Position numbers and translations under genes: made by a program. A model generated the notes under the pieces. That model did no database searches and was not told the DNA's origin. It worked only from the letters and a program-made list of their open reading frames with translations. Below, piece by piece: positions 1-8,720 of a stretch of 64,000 nucleotides of DNA. How positions within the stretch are numbered: position 1 is the first letter of the stretch; each line of letters starts with the position of its first letter. This DNA comes from Telluribacter humicola (GTDB lineage Bacteria; Bacteroidota; Bacteroidia; Cytophagales; Spirosomataceae), in the NCBI RefSeq assembly GCF_017355935.1, contig NZ_JAFIQT010000006.1, forward strand, positions 124,001 through 188,000. Reading direction: 5' to 3'.

Positions 1-126
1 CGCATAGTCATCATACGGCCCTATTATAAATTGAATACCCGTTTTGTTGAGTTTAGTATCACTTTCAGCGAAGGTGATTTTGGCAGTAGTATCGGGTACA
101 TTCGTAATACAAACAAGTATTTTCAT
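1..126 (-). CDS. etfB: Electron transfer flavoprotein beta subunit, N-terminal part
   Basis: The first 42 codons of a minus-strand gene that runs off the left edge of the window. The protein begins MKILVCITNVPDTTAKI and continues to IIGPYDDYA, which matches the N-terminus of the Bacteroidota EtfB family, where NVPDTT and the NPYDE-like segment are conserved. EtfB with EtfA forms the FAD/AMP-binding heterodimer that takes electrons from acyl-CoA dehydrogenases and passes them to the quinone pool. The partner etfA is expected outside the window. The glutaryl-CoA dehydrogenase at 29572 would be one electron donor, although the two genes are far apart. The start is fixed by the ATG at 124-126. 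Identification rests on a short fragment but the motif match is good. Confidence 0.8.
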   Translation of the reverse strand, partial: MKILVCITNVPDTTAKITFAESDTKLNKTGIQFIIGPYDDYA

Positions 127-221
127 AGCAGTTTCTGAATGTTGATTCTAACTTTTCAGCAAATGGTTTGTTTTGCGAATATAAAGAAATATGTAATTAG
201 TATGCAAGCATAATAATATTT

Positions 222-551
222 ATGGACAATCCTCTACTCAAAAATCTCCTCGAATTCTATAATGAAGATCCCCACGATCCCTTCAATATCTACGCCTTAG
301 CTCTCGAATATAAAAAATCTGATATAGGAAAATCGGAAGCATTATTTAGAAAACTATTAGCTGAACATCCCGATTATCTTCCGGCTTACTACCATGCGGC
401 TCAGCTTTTTGCAGAATCAGGCAAATCTGAAGAAGCACATGCTACCTATAAGACAGGTATAAAGCTAGCCCAACAGCAGGCTAACACCAAAACACATCAG
501 GAGCTGGTACGGGCTTACCGCATGTTTCAGGACGAAGAAGAAGAGTGGTAA
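222..551 (+). CDS. Small tetratricopeptide-repeat protein
   Basis: A 109-residue cytoplasmic protein without signal peptide. Residues about 19-52 and 53-86 form two helical repeats with the TPR spacing (ALALEYKKSD, then YYHAAQLFAESGKSEEA), followed by a third partial helix and a very acidic tail ending DEEEEW. TPR modules mediate protein contacts, so a scaffold or adaptor role is likely, but no partner can be named. It lies divergent to etfB with about 95 bases between the starts. The start at the ATG is the first possible one after an AT-rich leader. Family assignment is reasonable; function is unknown. Confidence 0.72.
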   Translation: MDNPLLKNLLEFYNEDPHDPFNIYALALEYKKSDIGKSEALFRKLLAEHPDYLPAYYHAAQLFAESGKSEEAHATYKTGIKLAQQQANTKTHQELVRAYRMFQDEEEEW

Positions 552-605
552 ACCGCTTTGGCATAAGAATTATACTATTAGTAACCAGTAATATAGTATG
601 GTCAG

Positions 606-1331
606 ATGATAGTAAAAACAATTCCGGAAGGTTGGGAGGTGATTTATCAAAGAGCCCACGGACTTCTGGCCGCTCAACTGGCCAATCATTGGAAAGTAGC
701 TGACCGCCCTCCTTACTGGACCCAAACCCTCATTGCTATTGCTGAACATGACGACGGAATGGCTGAGTCACAATCGCAGGAGAATATGACTAAAGCGGGT
801 GCCCCCCGGCATTTCAAGCTCCTGAAGTACAGTGCCACCCAGTACCGCAATGTTATGGAAATAGCAGCCTCAAAAAGCCGTTGGAACGCCCTTATGACCT
901 CTATGCACTTGTCTTTCCTATACGGAGACATCAAGCATGAGGATAAGGAGCTGGAAGAGTTTCTGAAAGAACAGGAACAATATCAGAAACGGCTGATGAA
1001 GGAACTGGGGGTACATAAAAAAAAGGCAGAGCTGGCTTACAAGTTTGTAGAATGGTGCGATGCATTGTCACTGCTTCTGTGTATGGATAAGATGCAATCC
1101 GAGCAGCGACGGATGGACATTAGCAAAGGACCGGATGGCACCATGTACCAGCTCTGGCAGGATACTTCGGGAGCCATGAGGGTAGATCCCTGGCCTTTCG
1201 AGAAAAATCGTTTTGACGTGGAGGTAGAGTTCCGGCATTTGCACCAGTTAAAATTTGACTCTGTTGAGCAGTTAAATTCGGCGCTTGTCAAAGCTGAAGT
1301 GAAGGTCAGAAAGTGGGAATTTATCAAATAG
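606..1331 (+). CDS. DUF3891 family protein
   Basis: A 241-residue soluble protein. The N-terminus (MIVKTIPEGWEVIYQRAHG, then LAAQLANHW) and the segment IAEHDDGMAE around residues 46-55 are typical of the DUF3891 family, where the conserved histidine and paired aspartates suggest an HD-like metal site. The middle part (residues 85-160) is helical, with a second His-Glu rich stretch (LYGDIKHEDKE). No signal peptide is present. It follows the TPR gene by about 55 bases in the same direction and may be cotranscribed. The biochemical function of the family is unknown, and the metal-site suggestion is inference from residue pattern only. Confidence 0.75.
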   Translation: MIVKTIPEGWEVIYQRAHGLLAAQLANHWKVADRPPYWTQTLIAIAEHDDGMAESQSQENMTKAGAPRHFKLLKYSATQYRNVMEIAASKSRWNALMTSMHLSFLYGDIKHEDKELEEFLKEQEQYQKRLMKELGVHKKKAELAYKFVEWCDALSLLLCMDKMQSEQRRMDISKGPDGTMYQLWQDTSGAMRVDPWPFEKNRFDVEVEFRHLHQLKFDSVEQLNSALVKAEVKVRKWEFIK

Positions 1332-1392
1332 TTAAATAATAATAACGAAATGGGTAGGTCCCTCCACAGGCTATGGGGCTACATTTCTAAAT

Positions 1393-2385
1393 ATGCACAC
1401 TATGAGCAAGGTTAAATTCAAAGACTACTGGAATATTCTTAAAACATCAGCTACGGAGTTTGTGGATGACAATGGGGTGAAGCTGGCAGCAGCGTTATCC
1501 TACTATACCGTCTTCTCACTGGCTCCCATGCTTCTGGTAATGATATGGATCGCAAGTATTTTCCTTGGCAGAGATGCCATTCAGGGCGAATTGTTTGCCC
1601 AAATTCAGGAACTGGTAGGAGGGAGCGTAGCTGCTCAGCTGCAGGATATTATACGAAATGCCGAGGTATCCAATAAATCAGGTGTAGCAGCGGCTATTGG
1701 TATAGGTACACTAGTGGTAGGTGCCACTACTTTGTTCGCCGAGATGCAGGATTCAATTAACTTTGTGTGGGCTATTAAGGCTAAGCCTAAACGCGGCTGG
1801 CTTAAATTTATCAAGACCCGTCTTATTTCATTCTCAATTATTATTACACTGGGTTTTCTGCTGATCGTTTCATTAGGTTTGAATGCAATCGTAGAGCTAC
1901 TTAGTAGCCGACTGGAGAGGTACTTCTCAGAAGTATCAGTAGTAGTGTTCTATATTGTAAACCAGGTTATTGTACTGGCTGTTATTACAGCGCTGTTTGC
2001 TGTTATTTTCAAAGTGCTGCCCGATGGGGTACTACGTTGGAAAGAGTGTTTGATAGGGGCAGCTTTTACCGCTGTACTGTTTCTGATTGGTAAGTTCCTA
2101 ATTAGTTTTTATATCGGTCAGGCCGACTTAGGGGCAACCTATGGAGCATCCGCTTCGATCGTTATACTACTTTCGTGGGTGTATTACTCTTCAATTATTC
2201 TGTACTTCGGGGCTGAATTTACCAAAGTGTATGCCCGATACGATGGCTCAGCGATAGTACCTCACGAACATGCCGTGTTGATCGTGCGTCAGGAGCGGGA
2301 TATTCATACCGGAGAAGTGATTAAGGAAATACAAAGTACTACCCCCGAAGCCATAGAGGAAAGTCAATCCAAGCATACAAGTTAG
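1393..2385 (+). CDS. YihY/BrkB-family inner membrane protein
   Basis: A 330-residue polytopic membrane protein with about six hydrophobic segments, first near residues 30-60 and then between 95 and 265. The N-terminal LAAALSYYTVFSLAPMLL and the later YGASASIVILLSWVYYSS are the hallmark segments of the YihY/UPF0761 (BrkB) family. The family was once called RNase BN by mistake; it is now regarded as membrane proteins of unclear, possibly transport, function. The C-terminal 60 residues are a hydrophilic cytoplasmic tail ending in a low-complexity EAIEESQSK stretch. The ATG at 1402 (MSKVKF) is an alternative start. Family call is secure; function is not. Confidence 0.88.
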   Translation: MHTMSKVKFKDYWNILKTSATEFVDDNGVKLAAALSYYTVFSLAPMLLVMIWIASIFLGRDAIQGELFAQIQELVGGSVAAQLQDIIRNAEVSNKSGVAAAIGIGTLVVGATTLFAEMQDSINFVWAIKAKPKRGWLKFIKTRLISFSIIITLGFLLIVSLGLNAIVELLSSRLERYFSEVSVVVFYIVNQVIVLAVITALFAVIFKVLPDGVLRWKECLIGAAFTAVLFLIGKFLISFYIGQADLGATYGASASIVILLSWVYYSSIILYFGAEFTKVYARYDGSAIVPHEHAVLIVRQERDIHTGEVIKEIQSTTPEAIEESQSKHTS

Positions 2386-2539
2386 GAATTCTCGTAATAT
2401 TTTCGTATATTGCAGATATATCGAGTTTATGGGGTCTAAATGTTCTAGTTTCCTTCTGACCTCTACCTAATCAGTTGCTACAGTTCTTTAATCTAAACAT
2501 TTCTTTCCCAGGGGGAGAGAGTTAAAACATTTTTGTGCT

Positions 2540-2893
2540 ATGGAAAAGACAGGATTCATTCCACAAGTTATTACCTGGGCTAAGAGCCACGGTTTTGAAA
2601 ACATCAAGGCCAATATTGATGGTTATGAGAAACCTGTGTCATACGAGAGATCTCAAGACAGCCAAAAATTCACACCGGATGTAACGGCTGTTAATATGTA
2701 TAATAAGCATTATCTGGAAGTGGCCATGAAATCCGATGCTAATCGGGGGAGTATATCTAAATGGCAACTGTTAAGTGAGCTAGCCGGATTGAAGGGCGGA
2801 AAGCTATATTTGATGGCTCCGCGTGGACATGTACGGTTTGCCCGTGAAATGGTAACGCAGTATAAGATACAGGCTGAAGTAGTTCAGATGTAA
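2540..2893 (+). CDS. Conserved hypothetical protein, possible nuclease-like fold
   Basis: A 117-residue soluble protein of unknown function. Residues 45-50 (TPDVTA) followed by HYLEVAMK at 57-64, an alternating hydrophobic strand, then WQLLSELAG and KLYLMAPRG at 88-96, resemble the order of elements in PD-(D/E)XK fold proteins, although the acidic residue and lysine are spaced as E-x3-K and not E-x-K. It may therefore be an inactive or divergent relative. It stands alone: the upstream gene ends 150 bases earlier and a strong hairpin terminator follows immediately. The start ATG is the first after a purine-rich leader containing GGGGGAGAGAG. Fold resemblance is a weak inference. Confidence 0.68.
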   Translation: MEKTGFIPQVITWAKSHGFENIKANIDGYEKPVSYERSQDSQKFTPDVTAVNMYNKHYLEVAMKSDANRGSISKWQLLSELAGLKGGKLYLMAPRGHVRFAREMVTQYKIQAEVVQM

Positions 2894-2902
2894 TACCAAC
2901 AA

Positions 2903-2930
2903 AAAAAGACGTGAGCGATCACGTCTTTTT
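2903..2930. terminator. Bidirectional intrinsic terminator
   Basis: A perfect 12-bp stem (2903-2914 with 2919-2930) around a GCGA tetraloop, flanked by an A-tract on the left arm and a T-tract on the right arm. It sits between two convergent genes, ending at 2893 on plus and 2952 on minus, so it can end transcription from either side. Confidence 0.88.
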
Positions 2931-2951
2931 CGTTTTAAGAAGTTATAAGGG

Positions 2952-4256
2952 TCATACCTGAGGGTACTTCCATTCGCCCCGGTAATCTCTCGACAGTAGC
3001 TTATTGGCTTCCGGATCGTTCGCGATTATCTCTTTTTCGCCATCCCAGACTATACTACGCCCCAGCTTATACGAAAGCATACCCAGTAGGGCCATATTAG
3101 TAGATCGCTGTCCTATCTCTATATCACTTACCGGCAGTTTATTCGTTTTGATTGAAGTCAGGAAGTCAGCCCAGAGTTGTTTGATATTCTGGTCATCCGG
3201 CTTGTTCAGAGAAGGGTCCTGGTGAATAATGGGCTTGTTGGCGTTAGCAGGGTAGAAGGTCCAGCCGTCCAGCCAGCCCATATGGAAAGTACCTTCGGTA
3301 CCGTAGAAGTAAGCGCCAACCGCTTGTTGGGGGTGCGTCTTTTCAGCATTATTACCGGCAAACTGACGGTGTTCCCATTCTACCGTAAAATCATCGAAGT
3401 CATACACCGCTACCTGATGATCGGGAGCATTGGTATTGTCGCTTCGGATTGCCCGTCCTCCGGTTGAATATATCTTTTTGGGATGCTTCTGCTCGGTCCA
3501 CCATAGTACCTGGTCGAGCCAGTGTATACCCCAGTCACCCAGTGTACCATTGGCATATTCAAGATAGTTACGAAAGCCCCTCGGGTGGATTGTCTTATTG
3601 TAAGGAATCATGGGAGCAGGTCCGCACCACATATCCCAGTCCAGCCCCTTGGGTGGCTCTTCTACCGGTACCATCTGGCCAGCGCCTCCCCCGTAATGTA
3701 CAAAGGTGCGGATCATACCTATCTTACCAGCTTTTCCTGATTTTAGAAACTCCATACCCGACACATTATGCGGTGATACACGACGGTGTGTACCCACCTG
3801 TACCGTGCGGCCATGCTTGCGGGCCGCATTGACCATGGCCCGGCCTTCGCGTATGGTATGACTGATGGGTTTCTCTACATATACATGAGCACCCGATTCG
3901 ACAGCAGCTATACAGCATAACGGGTGCCAGTGGTCAGGAGTAGCAACAATCACAATCTCGGGCTTTTCCCTGTTCAGCATCTCGCGGAAGTCACGATATA
4001 CCTTAGGGCGGTCAGAGGTTAGTTTATTGACTTCTTCATTGGCCTTAGCTATTTGGTTTTCGTCCACATCACACAGCGCTACCACTTTTGATTCACCAGC
4101 CGCGATGGCTTCTCTTAAGATGTTCATCCCCCACCAGCCCGTACCAATCAGGGCGGTACGGTAGGGGGCTATCCGTTTCAGAGAGCTTAATAGGGGTAAA
4201 GCCGAAAAAGCGGCACCGGTTACCGCAGCATTTTGTATAAATGTTCGTCTGTCCAT
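2952..4256 (-). CDS. Tat-exported Gfo/Idh/MocA-family oxidoreductase
   Basis: A 434-residue protein starting MDRRTFIQNAAVTGAA, a twin-arginine type signal followed by a hydrophobic run, so it is probably exported to the periplasm with its nucleotide cofactor bound. The Rossmann motif GTGWWG occupies residues 38-43, and the EKP signature of the family is at residues 128-130, followed by the C-terminal alpha/beta domain with DWGIHWLDQ. Members oxidise or epimerise sugars with NAD(P). An upstream in-frame ATG at 4328 would add 24 residues in front of the Tat motif and is unlikely to be used, because signal peptides begin near the arginines. Substrate cannot be told from sequence. It is a single-gene unit bounded by a terminator. 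Confidence 0.88.
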   Translation of the reverse strand: MDRRTFIQNAAVTGAAFSALPLLSSLKRIAPYRTALIGTGWWGMNILREAIAAGESKVVALCDVDENQIAKANEEVNKLTSDRPKVYRDFREMLNREKPEIVIVATPDHWHPLCCIAAVESGAHVYVEKPISHTIREGRAMVNAARKHGRTVQVGTHRRVSPHNVSGMEFLKSGKAGKIGMIRTFVHYGGGAGQMVPVEEPPKGLDWDMWCGPAPMIPYNKTIHPRGFRNYLEYANGTLGDWGIHWLDQVLWWTEQKHPKKIYSTGGRAIRSDNTNAPDHQVAVYDFDDFTVEWEHRQFAGNNAEKTHPQQAVGAYFYGTEGTFHMGWLDGWTFYPANANKPIIHQDPSLNKPDDQNIKQLWADFLTSIKTNKLPVSDIEIGQRSTNMALLGMLSYKLGRSIVWDGEKEIIANDPEANKLLSRDYRGEWKYPQV

Positions 4257-4331
4257 GGAGGAATGTATCTGGTTTTGTCTTAAAAGTTGTAAGAAGCCTT
4301 GTTTTACTAATTTTTTTCTAATCCACATTTA

Positions 4332-4362
4332 TTGGGGGGGCAGGCTTACTCTCCTAACTTTG
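4332..4362 (+). promoter_or_regulatory. Predicted Bacteroidota promoter
   Basis: TTG at 4332-4334, 20 bases, then TAACTTTG at 4355-4362, an exact match to the Bacteroidota -7 consensus TAnnTTTG. It points at the small gene starting at 4475 and implies a leader of about 105 bases. Confidence 0.6.
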
Positions 4363-4474
4363 TTACATCAGATATTGAAAAATAGAGGTTGTTCTTATTC
4401 GAGTTAACCTGCATTAACTGTTTTTCAAGTATGTAGTAACGAGTAGTTGTGGCTAAATATATAAAGTAGCAGGA

Positions 4475-4804
4475 ATGAGAGAGAAACTACATCAGTCAGC
4501 TAACAAGGCTCTGTTTAGGTTTTGGGTAGAAGCAGATGTTGTTTTGATCGAAGATCAAAAGGGAGGAGTACCTGTAACACTTGATGCTCTGAACGTTTTC
4601 AAATACATAGAAAAGCAGCTGGGCTCGCTGGAAGGAAAAAAAGTAATCTGGCGGGACCTGATGGGGGAATGGGATGGCATGGGAGTTGAGAATGAAGTGC
4701 TGGTCTTTTATCCTATCGGTTGTAAATGCCAGGAGGAAGCAATCCAAAAGATGAACCGGATGGAGGAACTAGGACATAAGTTTGATTTTAGTGCTGAAAA
4801 GTGA
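4475..4804 (+). CDS. Small conserved hypothetical protein
   Basis: A 109-residue soluble protein of no recognised family. It contains a mixed alpha/beta core (LFRFWVEADVVLIEDQ, then VLVFYPIGCKCQEEA) with two closely spaced cysteines near residues 90-92, and a charged helical tail. It has no signal peptide or membrane segment. It is expressed on its own from the promoter at 4332-4362 and ends before a strong terminator shared with the convergent purine nucleoside phosphorylase gene. Length, codon pattern and clean bracketing by signals support a real gene; function is unknown. Confidence 0.65.
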   Translation: MREKLHQSANKALFRFWVEADVVLIEDQKGGVPVTLDALNVFKYIEKQLGSLEGKKVIWRDLMGEWDGMGVENEVLVFYPIGCKCQEEAIQKMNRMEELGHKFDFSAEK

Positions 4805-4828
4805 AAAGTGTATATCCAGAAGAATATG

Positions 4829-4858
4829 AAAAAGGCAACTCATCAGAGTTGCCTTTTT
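4829..4858. terminator. Bidirectional intrinsic terminator
   Basis: A 13-bp perfect stem (4829-4841 with 4846-4858), ATCA loop, with A and T tracts at the outer ends. It lies between convergent genes ending at 4804 (plus) and 4863 (minus). Confidence 0.88.
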
Positions 4859-4862
4859 TGAT

Positions 4863-5684
4863 TTACAGAGAGTTGAGTAGCTCCTTTATGATAGTAGTCA
4901 TACCGGGTTCTGCTTTCATGGCAGCGGCTATAATCTTCTGGATGTTGGCTTTTTCGAGCGTTTCAGGTATTCCCATGTCTGTAATTACTGACAAGCCAAA
5001 ACAGGTCATGTTCATCTGACGGGCTACAATTACTTCCGGCACGGTACTCATACCTACGGCATCTGCCCCAACCTGGCGAAGTAGCCGGTACTCGGCACGG
5101 GTTTCGAGCTGAGGACCCGGTACGCTGGCATAGACTCCTGCGTGAGCCTCAATACCATGCTGCTGAGCTATTTCCAGGGCTTTCTCCACCAGTGCCAGAT
5201 CATACGGATCACACATATCTGGAAAACGATCTCCGAGTGTATCCAGATTTGGCCCGATCAACGGGTTATGAGGCAGGAAAAAACTAATGTGATCGTTGAT
5301 GATCATCAGGTCACTTACCTCGTAGGCTGGGTTCATACCACCGGCGGCGTTGGATACAAACAGAGTATGTACTCCCAGTAGCTTCATCACGCGCACCGGA
5401 AAAGTTACCTGTTGCATAGTGTAGCCTTCGTAGTAGTGAAACCTCCCCTGCATACATACTACCCTCTTACCCGACAAGGTACCAAATATGAGTTTGCCCT
5501 TATGAAACTCCACCGTGGATACCGGAAAATGCGGTATATCCTCGTACAAAATAGTAAAGGCTACCTCTATGTCATTGGCCAGGGAACCCAGGCCGGTACC
5601 CAGTATTATACCAAAGTCAGGTGCGTAGTTATGAGTTTGTTGTTTTAAGTACTCAGTAGCTTCCTGGATTTGCTGTAAAGTCAT
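4863..5684 (-). CDS. punA: Purine nucleoside phosphorylase (trimeric PNP-I type)
   Basis: A 273-residue cytosolic enzyme that splits inosine and guanosine with phosphate into free base and ribose-1-phosphate for purine salvage. The phosphate-binding [12 protein letters not shown] lies near residue 25, the conserved SNAAGGMNP loop near residue 115, and the ribose/base-site segment [18 protein letters not shown] near residue 195. These are diagnostic of the low-molecular-mass trimeric PNP family and not of the hexameric DeoD type. I chose the ATG at 5684 (MTLQQIQEA) because the family starts here; the longer frame to 5720 adds 12 unconserved residues. It is transcribed on its own, ending at a terminator. 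Confidence 0.92.
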   Translation of the reverse strand: MTLQQIQEATEYLKQQTHNYAPDFGIILGTGLGSLANDIEVAFTILYEDIPHFPVSTVEFHKGKLIFGTLSGKRVVCMQGRFHYYEGYTMQQVTFPVRVMKLLGVHTLFVSNAAGGMNPAYEVSDLMIINDHISFFLPHNPLIGPNLDTLGDRFPDMCDPYDLALVEKALEIAQQHGIEAHAGVYASVPGPQLETRAEYRLLRQVGADAVGMSTVPEVIVARQMNMTCFGLSVITDMGIPETLEKANIQKIIAAAMKAEPGMTTIIKELLNSL

Positions 5685-5738
5685 TGTAAAGTGATTGGAT
5701 GAGTGTGTAATCAGCGCCAATATCAGGATTTATACCTT

Positions 5739-7061
5739 TTACTTCACATTGGAGGCCTGTTTTTTTGTGTTCAGGCGGCTAAGCAGCCACTCATTCATTT
5801 TATCACGTTGCTCGGGATAGGTCCAGTGACCGGTATCCAGCGCCAGGTAAAGATCCTTCGGAGCCTTAATGACGTTATAGGCAGCGTACATGGAGGTAGG
5901 GGGACAGGTTTCATCATTAAAGCCCCATGAGTAGTTGCCCGGTATCTTTACTCGTTTGGCAAAGTTGACTACATCATAGTACCCGGCAGTCTCGATTTTA
6001 TCCTTCTTGTTATTAAAGGTCAGGTTATTACCGGCAAAGTAGTGGGGCCAGCCACCGGCGCGACCATTGAGGTAGCCAGTTACGTCACTTAGAGCCGGAT
6101 AGAAAGCCCCCAGCCACTTCACGCGGTCATCCAGTCCGGCGGTCACTATCGAGAGTGCACCTCCCTGACTACCACCCGTAACAGCCAGGTTACTGCCATC
6201 GTACTGGGGCAGGCTCACCAGAAAGTCATTAGCCCGTACACAGCCCAGGTATACTTTCTTGTAGTAGAAGCGATCTTTGTCATCGAGGTTATAGTTCCAG
6301 TACTGGTCCAGTCCGGCGGCCCGAAGGTCGTTGTAGACTCCGGCATCCATAGTAACGGGTACGCCATGAATTCCAATCTGTAACGTGATGATGCCTTTTT
6401 CGGCATTGGCTATATCTCCAAAGTAAGGGCGAACACCTGCTCCGGGTACATGCAGCAACGCGGGGTATTTACCTTCTTTCCTGGGCATGGACAGGATGCC
6501 GTAGATACGTGATCCGGGCTGGTGGTTCTGGATGCTGACGTGGTACACATTTACTTTTTCGGTGCAGCGCTCAGGCAACAAAGTCATTCTGACATCCATG
6601 GGTACTTTAGCCAAGTCAGCTTTGGCCTTGGTCCAGAACTGGTCAAAATCAGCCGGATCGGCTACCGTCGGCTGAATCTTTTCAGGCTCAAAACCCGCCG
6701 TAGCCAAGCCACGGTACTCAATGCCATCCACCTCTGCCACGGCTATGCAGCGCAGGAAACCCGGTGTCTTAAGGGTACCTCCATCCAGTACCATGGTGCC
6801 ATCAGTCAGAGTCTTGGTTTCTTTGGCAGTGGCAGGCATCTTCTCCGGACCTATCTCATACTTCACCACCGCATTCTTTACCGGATTACCATTTTGCAGA
6901 ACACTTACTGTGAACTTAGCTTTTTCACCGGTACGGTAGTTCCAGTCGGTGTGGTCGGGAGCTACGACTACCTTTACAAAGCGTTCGACGGGCTGGGCAA
7001 GGAGGGGGGGGATAGAGAGGCACAGCACTGCCAGGATTAGCAGTAGAGAACGTTTTTTCAT
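5739..7061 (-). CDS. Secreted CE7-type acetyl (xylan) esterase
   Basis: A 440-residue protein with a signal peptide (LLLILAVLCLSIPPLLAQ, residues 6-23). Residues about 25-125 form an immunoglobulin-like N-terminal domain, and the rest is an alpha/beta hydrolase of the acetyl xylan esterase / cephalosporin C deacetylase family. The nucleophile elbow GGSQGG, the acid in FNDETCPP and the histidine in DTGHW make up the catalytic triad. It would remove acetyl groups from plant xylan or other sugars in the periplasm or outside the cell. It lies 54 bases upstream of the phosphorylase on the same strand, but a shared function is not suggested. Substrate is unproven. Confidence 0.87.
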   Translation of the reverse strand: MKKRSLLLILAVLCLSIPPLLAQPVERFVKVVVAPDHTDWNYRTGEKAKFTVSVLQNGNPVKNAVVKYEIGPEKMPATAKETKTLTDGTMVLDGGTLKTPGFLRCIAVAEVDGIEYRGLATAGFEPEKIQPTVADPADFDQFWTKAKADLAKVPMDVRMTLLPERCTEKVNVYHVSIQNHQPGSRIYGILSMPRKEGKYPALLHVPGAGVRPYFGDIANAEKGIITLQIGIHGVPVTMDAGVYNDLRAAGLDQYWNYNLDDKDRFYYKKVYLGCVRANDFLVSLPQYDGSNLAVTGGSQGGALSIVTAGLDDRVKWLGAFYPALSDVTGYLNGRAGGWPHYFAGNNLTFNNKKDKIETAGYYDVVNFAKRVKIPGNYSWGFNDETCPPTSMYAAYNVIKAPKDLYLALDTGHWTYPEQRDKMNEWLLSRLNTKKQASNVK

Positions 7062-7162
7062 AGATAAATCAGGATTAAGGGAACAGATATATTTTGATAG
7101 AATACTTTATAAATATAAAGCACGCCCCTTGGCTGATTTATCTATTATAGTTAGTAAAAGGC

Positions 7163-8395
7163 TCAGGAAGTTTTACCAAGAGCTTTTCCGGCTATAAAGC
7201 CCGTGGTCCAGGTACTCTGAAAGTTGAAGCCGCCCGTGATACCATCCACATCAAGTACCTCTCCGGCAAAAAATAGTCCCGGTACCTGTTTGCTTTCCAG
7301 TGTAGCAGTGTCTATATCCGACAGGGCTATACCTCCGCAGGTCACGAACTCTTCCTTATAAGTACTCTTACCCTTCACCTCAAACTGGCTGTTGGTTAGT
7401 AGCTCCGTCAGGCGGTTGAGTGCTTTGTGGGGAGCATCGCCCCAGCGTAGCGAGTCAGATATTTCGGCCTGTTCGGCAAAGGCTTTCCACAGTCGAAGCG
7501 GCAATCCAAAGCGGGCGTGTGAGTAGATCTGCTGCCTGGGCGTATTGACTTTGTCAGCCATGAGTTGCTCCCTTACCTGCTGTTCGTTGAGGTCAGGCAG
7601 CCAGTTGATTTTGCAGGTAAACTGGTAGCCATTTTCAGCCAGTTCACGCGCTCCCCAAGCCGAAAGCTTCAGTACGGCCGGTCCGCTGAATCCCCAGTGG
7701 GTGACCAGTAGCGGCCCCCGCCACTCATGCTTGGTACCCTGTATTTTAACAAAGGCATCGGGTACAGATACTCCTGCCAAAGGCAACAGGTAGTTACCAG
7801 GTGTATTGAAGGTGAATAGGGAAGGTACCGGCGACTCAATAGAGTGTCCATGATAGGTAAGCCAGTCAAATCCAGACCGCTGAGGTTGGCCACCCGTGGC
7901 TATAAGTAGTCTGTCTGCCTTGATTGGGGCATCATCCAGGAGGTTTATCACAAAGCGAGGACCTGAGGCGGCGTCGGACCAGCCAAAAGATTTTACCCCC
8001 GTACTGGTCAGTACCTGTACACCGGCACGCTGGGCCGCCCGTACCATGCAATCGATGATCGTTTCAGAAGAGTCTGTAACCGGAAACATCCTGCCATCCG
8101 GCTCCGTCTTCAGCTTTACGCCCCGGCTCTGAAACCAGTCTACCGTGGCTTGGGCATCAAACTGGGGAAAGAGCTTCTTGAGAAGTTTGGCCCCGCGCGG
8201 ATAGTTCTTGATAAAGTACCTGGACTCGCTGGGGGAGTGGGTAACATTGCACCTGCCACCACCCGAAATACGTACCTTGTTCAGAACCGTTCGGTTTTTT
8301 TCTACTATCGTTACCCGGGCAGTAGGGTTAGTTTCGGCGGCGGTAATAGCTGCCATAAAACCGGCCGCTCCACCCCCGATAATCACAATATGCAT
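7163..8395 (-). CDS. HI0933/YhiN-family FAD-dependent oxidoreductase
   Basis: A 410-residue flavoprotein. The N-terminus MHIVIIGGGAAGFMAA is the FAD-binding Rossmann motif, and the C-terminus VDGITGGFNFQSTW is the family signature (usually DGDTGGYNLQ) that contacts the flavin. The inserted domain around residues 190-330 is the beta-rich and helical module typical of HI0933/YhiN (COG2081) proteins. The physiological substrate of this family is unknown. The gene stands about 100 bases upstream of the esterase on the same strand. The region ahead of its start has no exact TAnnTTTG element. Family call is firm. Confidence 0.9.
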   Translation of the reverse strand: MHIVIIGGGAAGFMAAITAAETNPTARVTIVEKNRTVLNKVRISGGGRCNVTHSPSESRYFIKNYPRGAKLLKKLFPQFDAQATVDWFQSRGVKLKTEPDGRMFPVTDSSETIIDCMVRAAQRAGVQVLTSTGVKSFGWSDAASGPRFVINLLDDAPIKADRLLIATGGQPQRSGFDWLTYHGHSIESPVPSLFTFNTPGNYLLPLAGVSVPDAFVKIQGTKHEWRGPLLVTHWGFSGPAVLKLSAWGARELAENGYQFTCKINWLPDLNEQQVREQLMADKVNTPRQQIYSHARFGLPLRLWKAFAEQAEISDSLRWGDAPHKALNRLTELLTNSQFEVKGKSTYKEEFVTCGGIALSDIDTATLESKQVPGLFFAGEVLDVDGITGGFNFQSTWTTGFIAGKALGKTS

Positions 8396-8691
8396 GAAGC
8401 GTTTAATTGGGAGATACTACAAAGGAATACATTATTTACCCGACAACAAGTTCCTATGGATGCTTGTCTGATAGAATTGATTTTATAATAGGGTATAAGT
8501 ACACATCACGTTATCATGGTTGGTGATAGGGAGCACGAATTCTCAACTATAATTTAATTTGAATAACCAAAGTAGACTTCTACTAGTAATCTAATATAGT
8601 AGTGAGCTGAATAGGTGTTAAGTAGCTACACAATGATAGAAATCTATCAGATTAGGGTAGAATAGCCTGTACGTCTATGTCACGATTCTCC
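8396..8691. other. Divergent intergenic region, no gene seen
   Basis: About 300 AT-rich bases between the divergent flavoprotein and nuclease genes. I see no open frame with coding character, RNA gene or repeat in it. The only clear signal is the -7 element at its right end. Confidence 0.5.
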
Positions 8692-8699
8692 TACCTTTG
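8692..8699 (+). promoter_or_regulatory. Predicted -7 promoter element
   Basis: TACCTTTG, an exact TAnnTTTG match, ending 21 bases before the ATG at 8721. No clear TTTG lies at the -33 distance. Its position overlaps the in-frame TTG at 8697, which argues against that codon as the start. Confidence 0.5.
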
Positions 8700-8720
8700 A
8701 AAAAAATAGTAAAAATATAT

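Noticed and set aside
8697-8720. TTG start adding eight residues to the nuclease
   Set aside because: It overlaps the TACCTTTG promoter element, so it would not be in the transcript; the ATG at 8721 starts a normal basic N-terminus before the membrane anchor.
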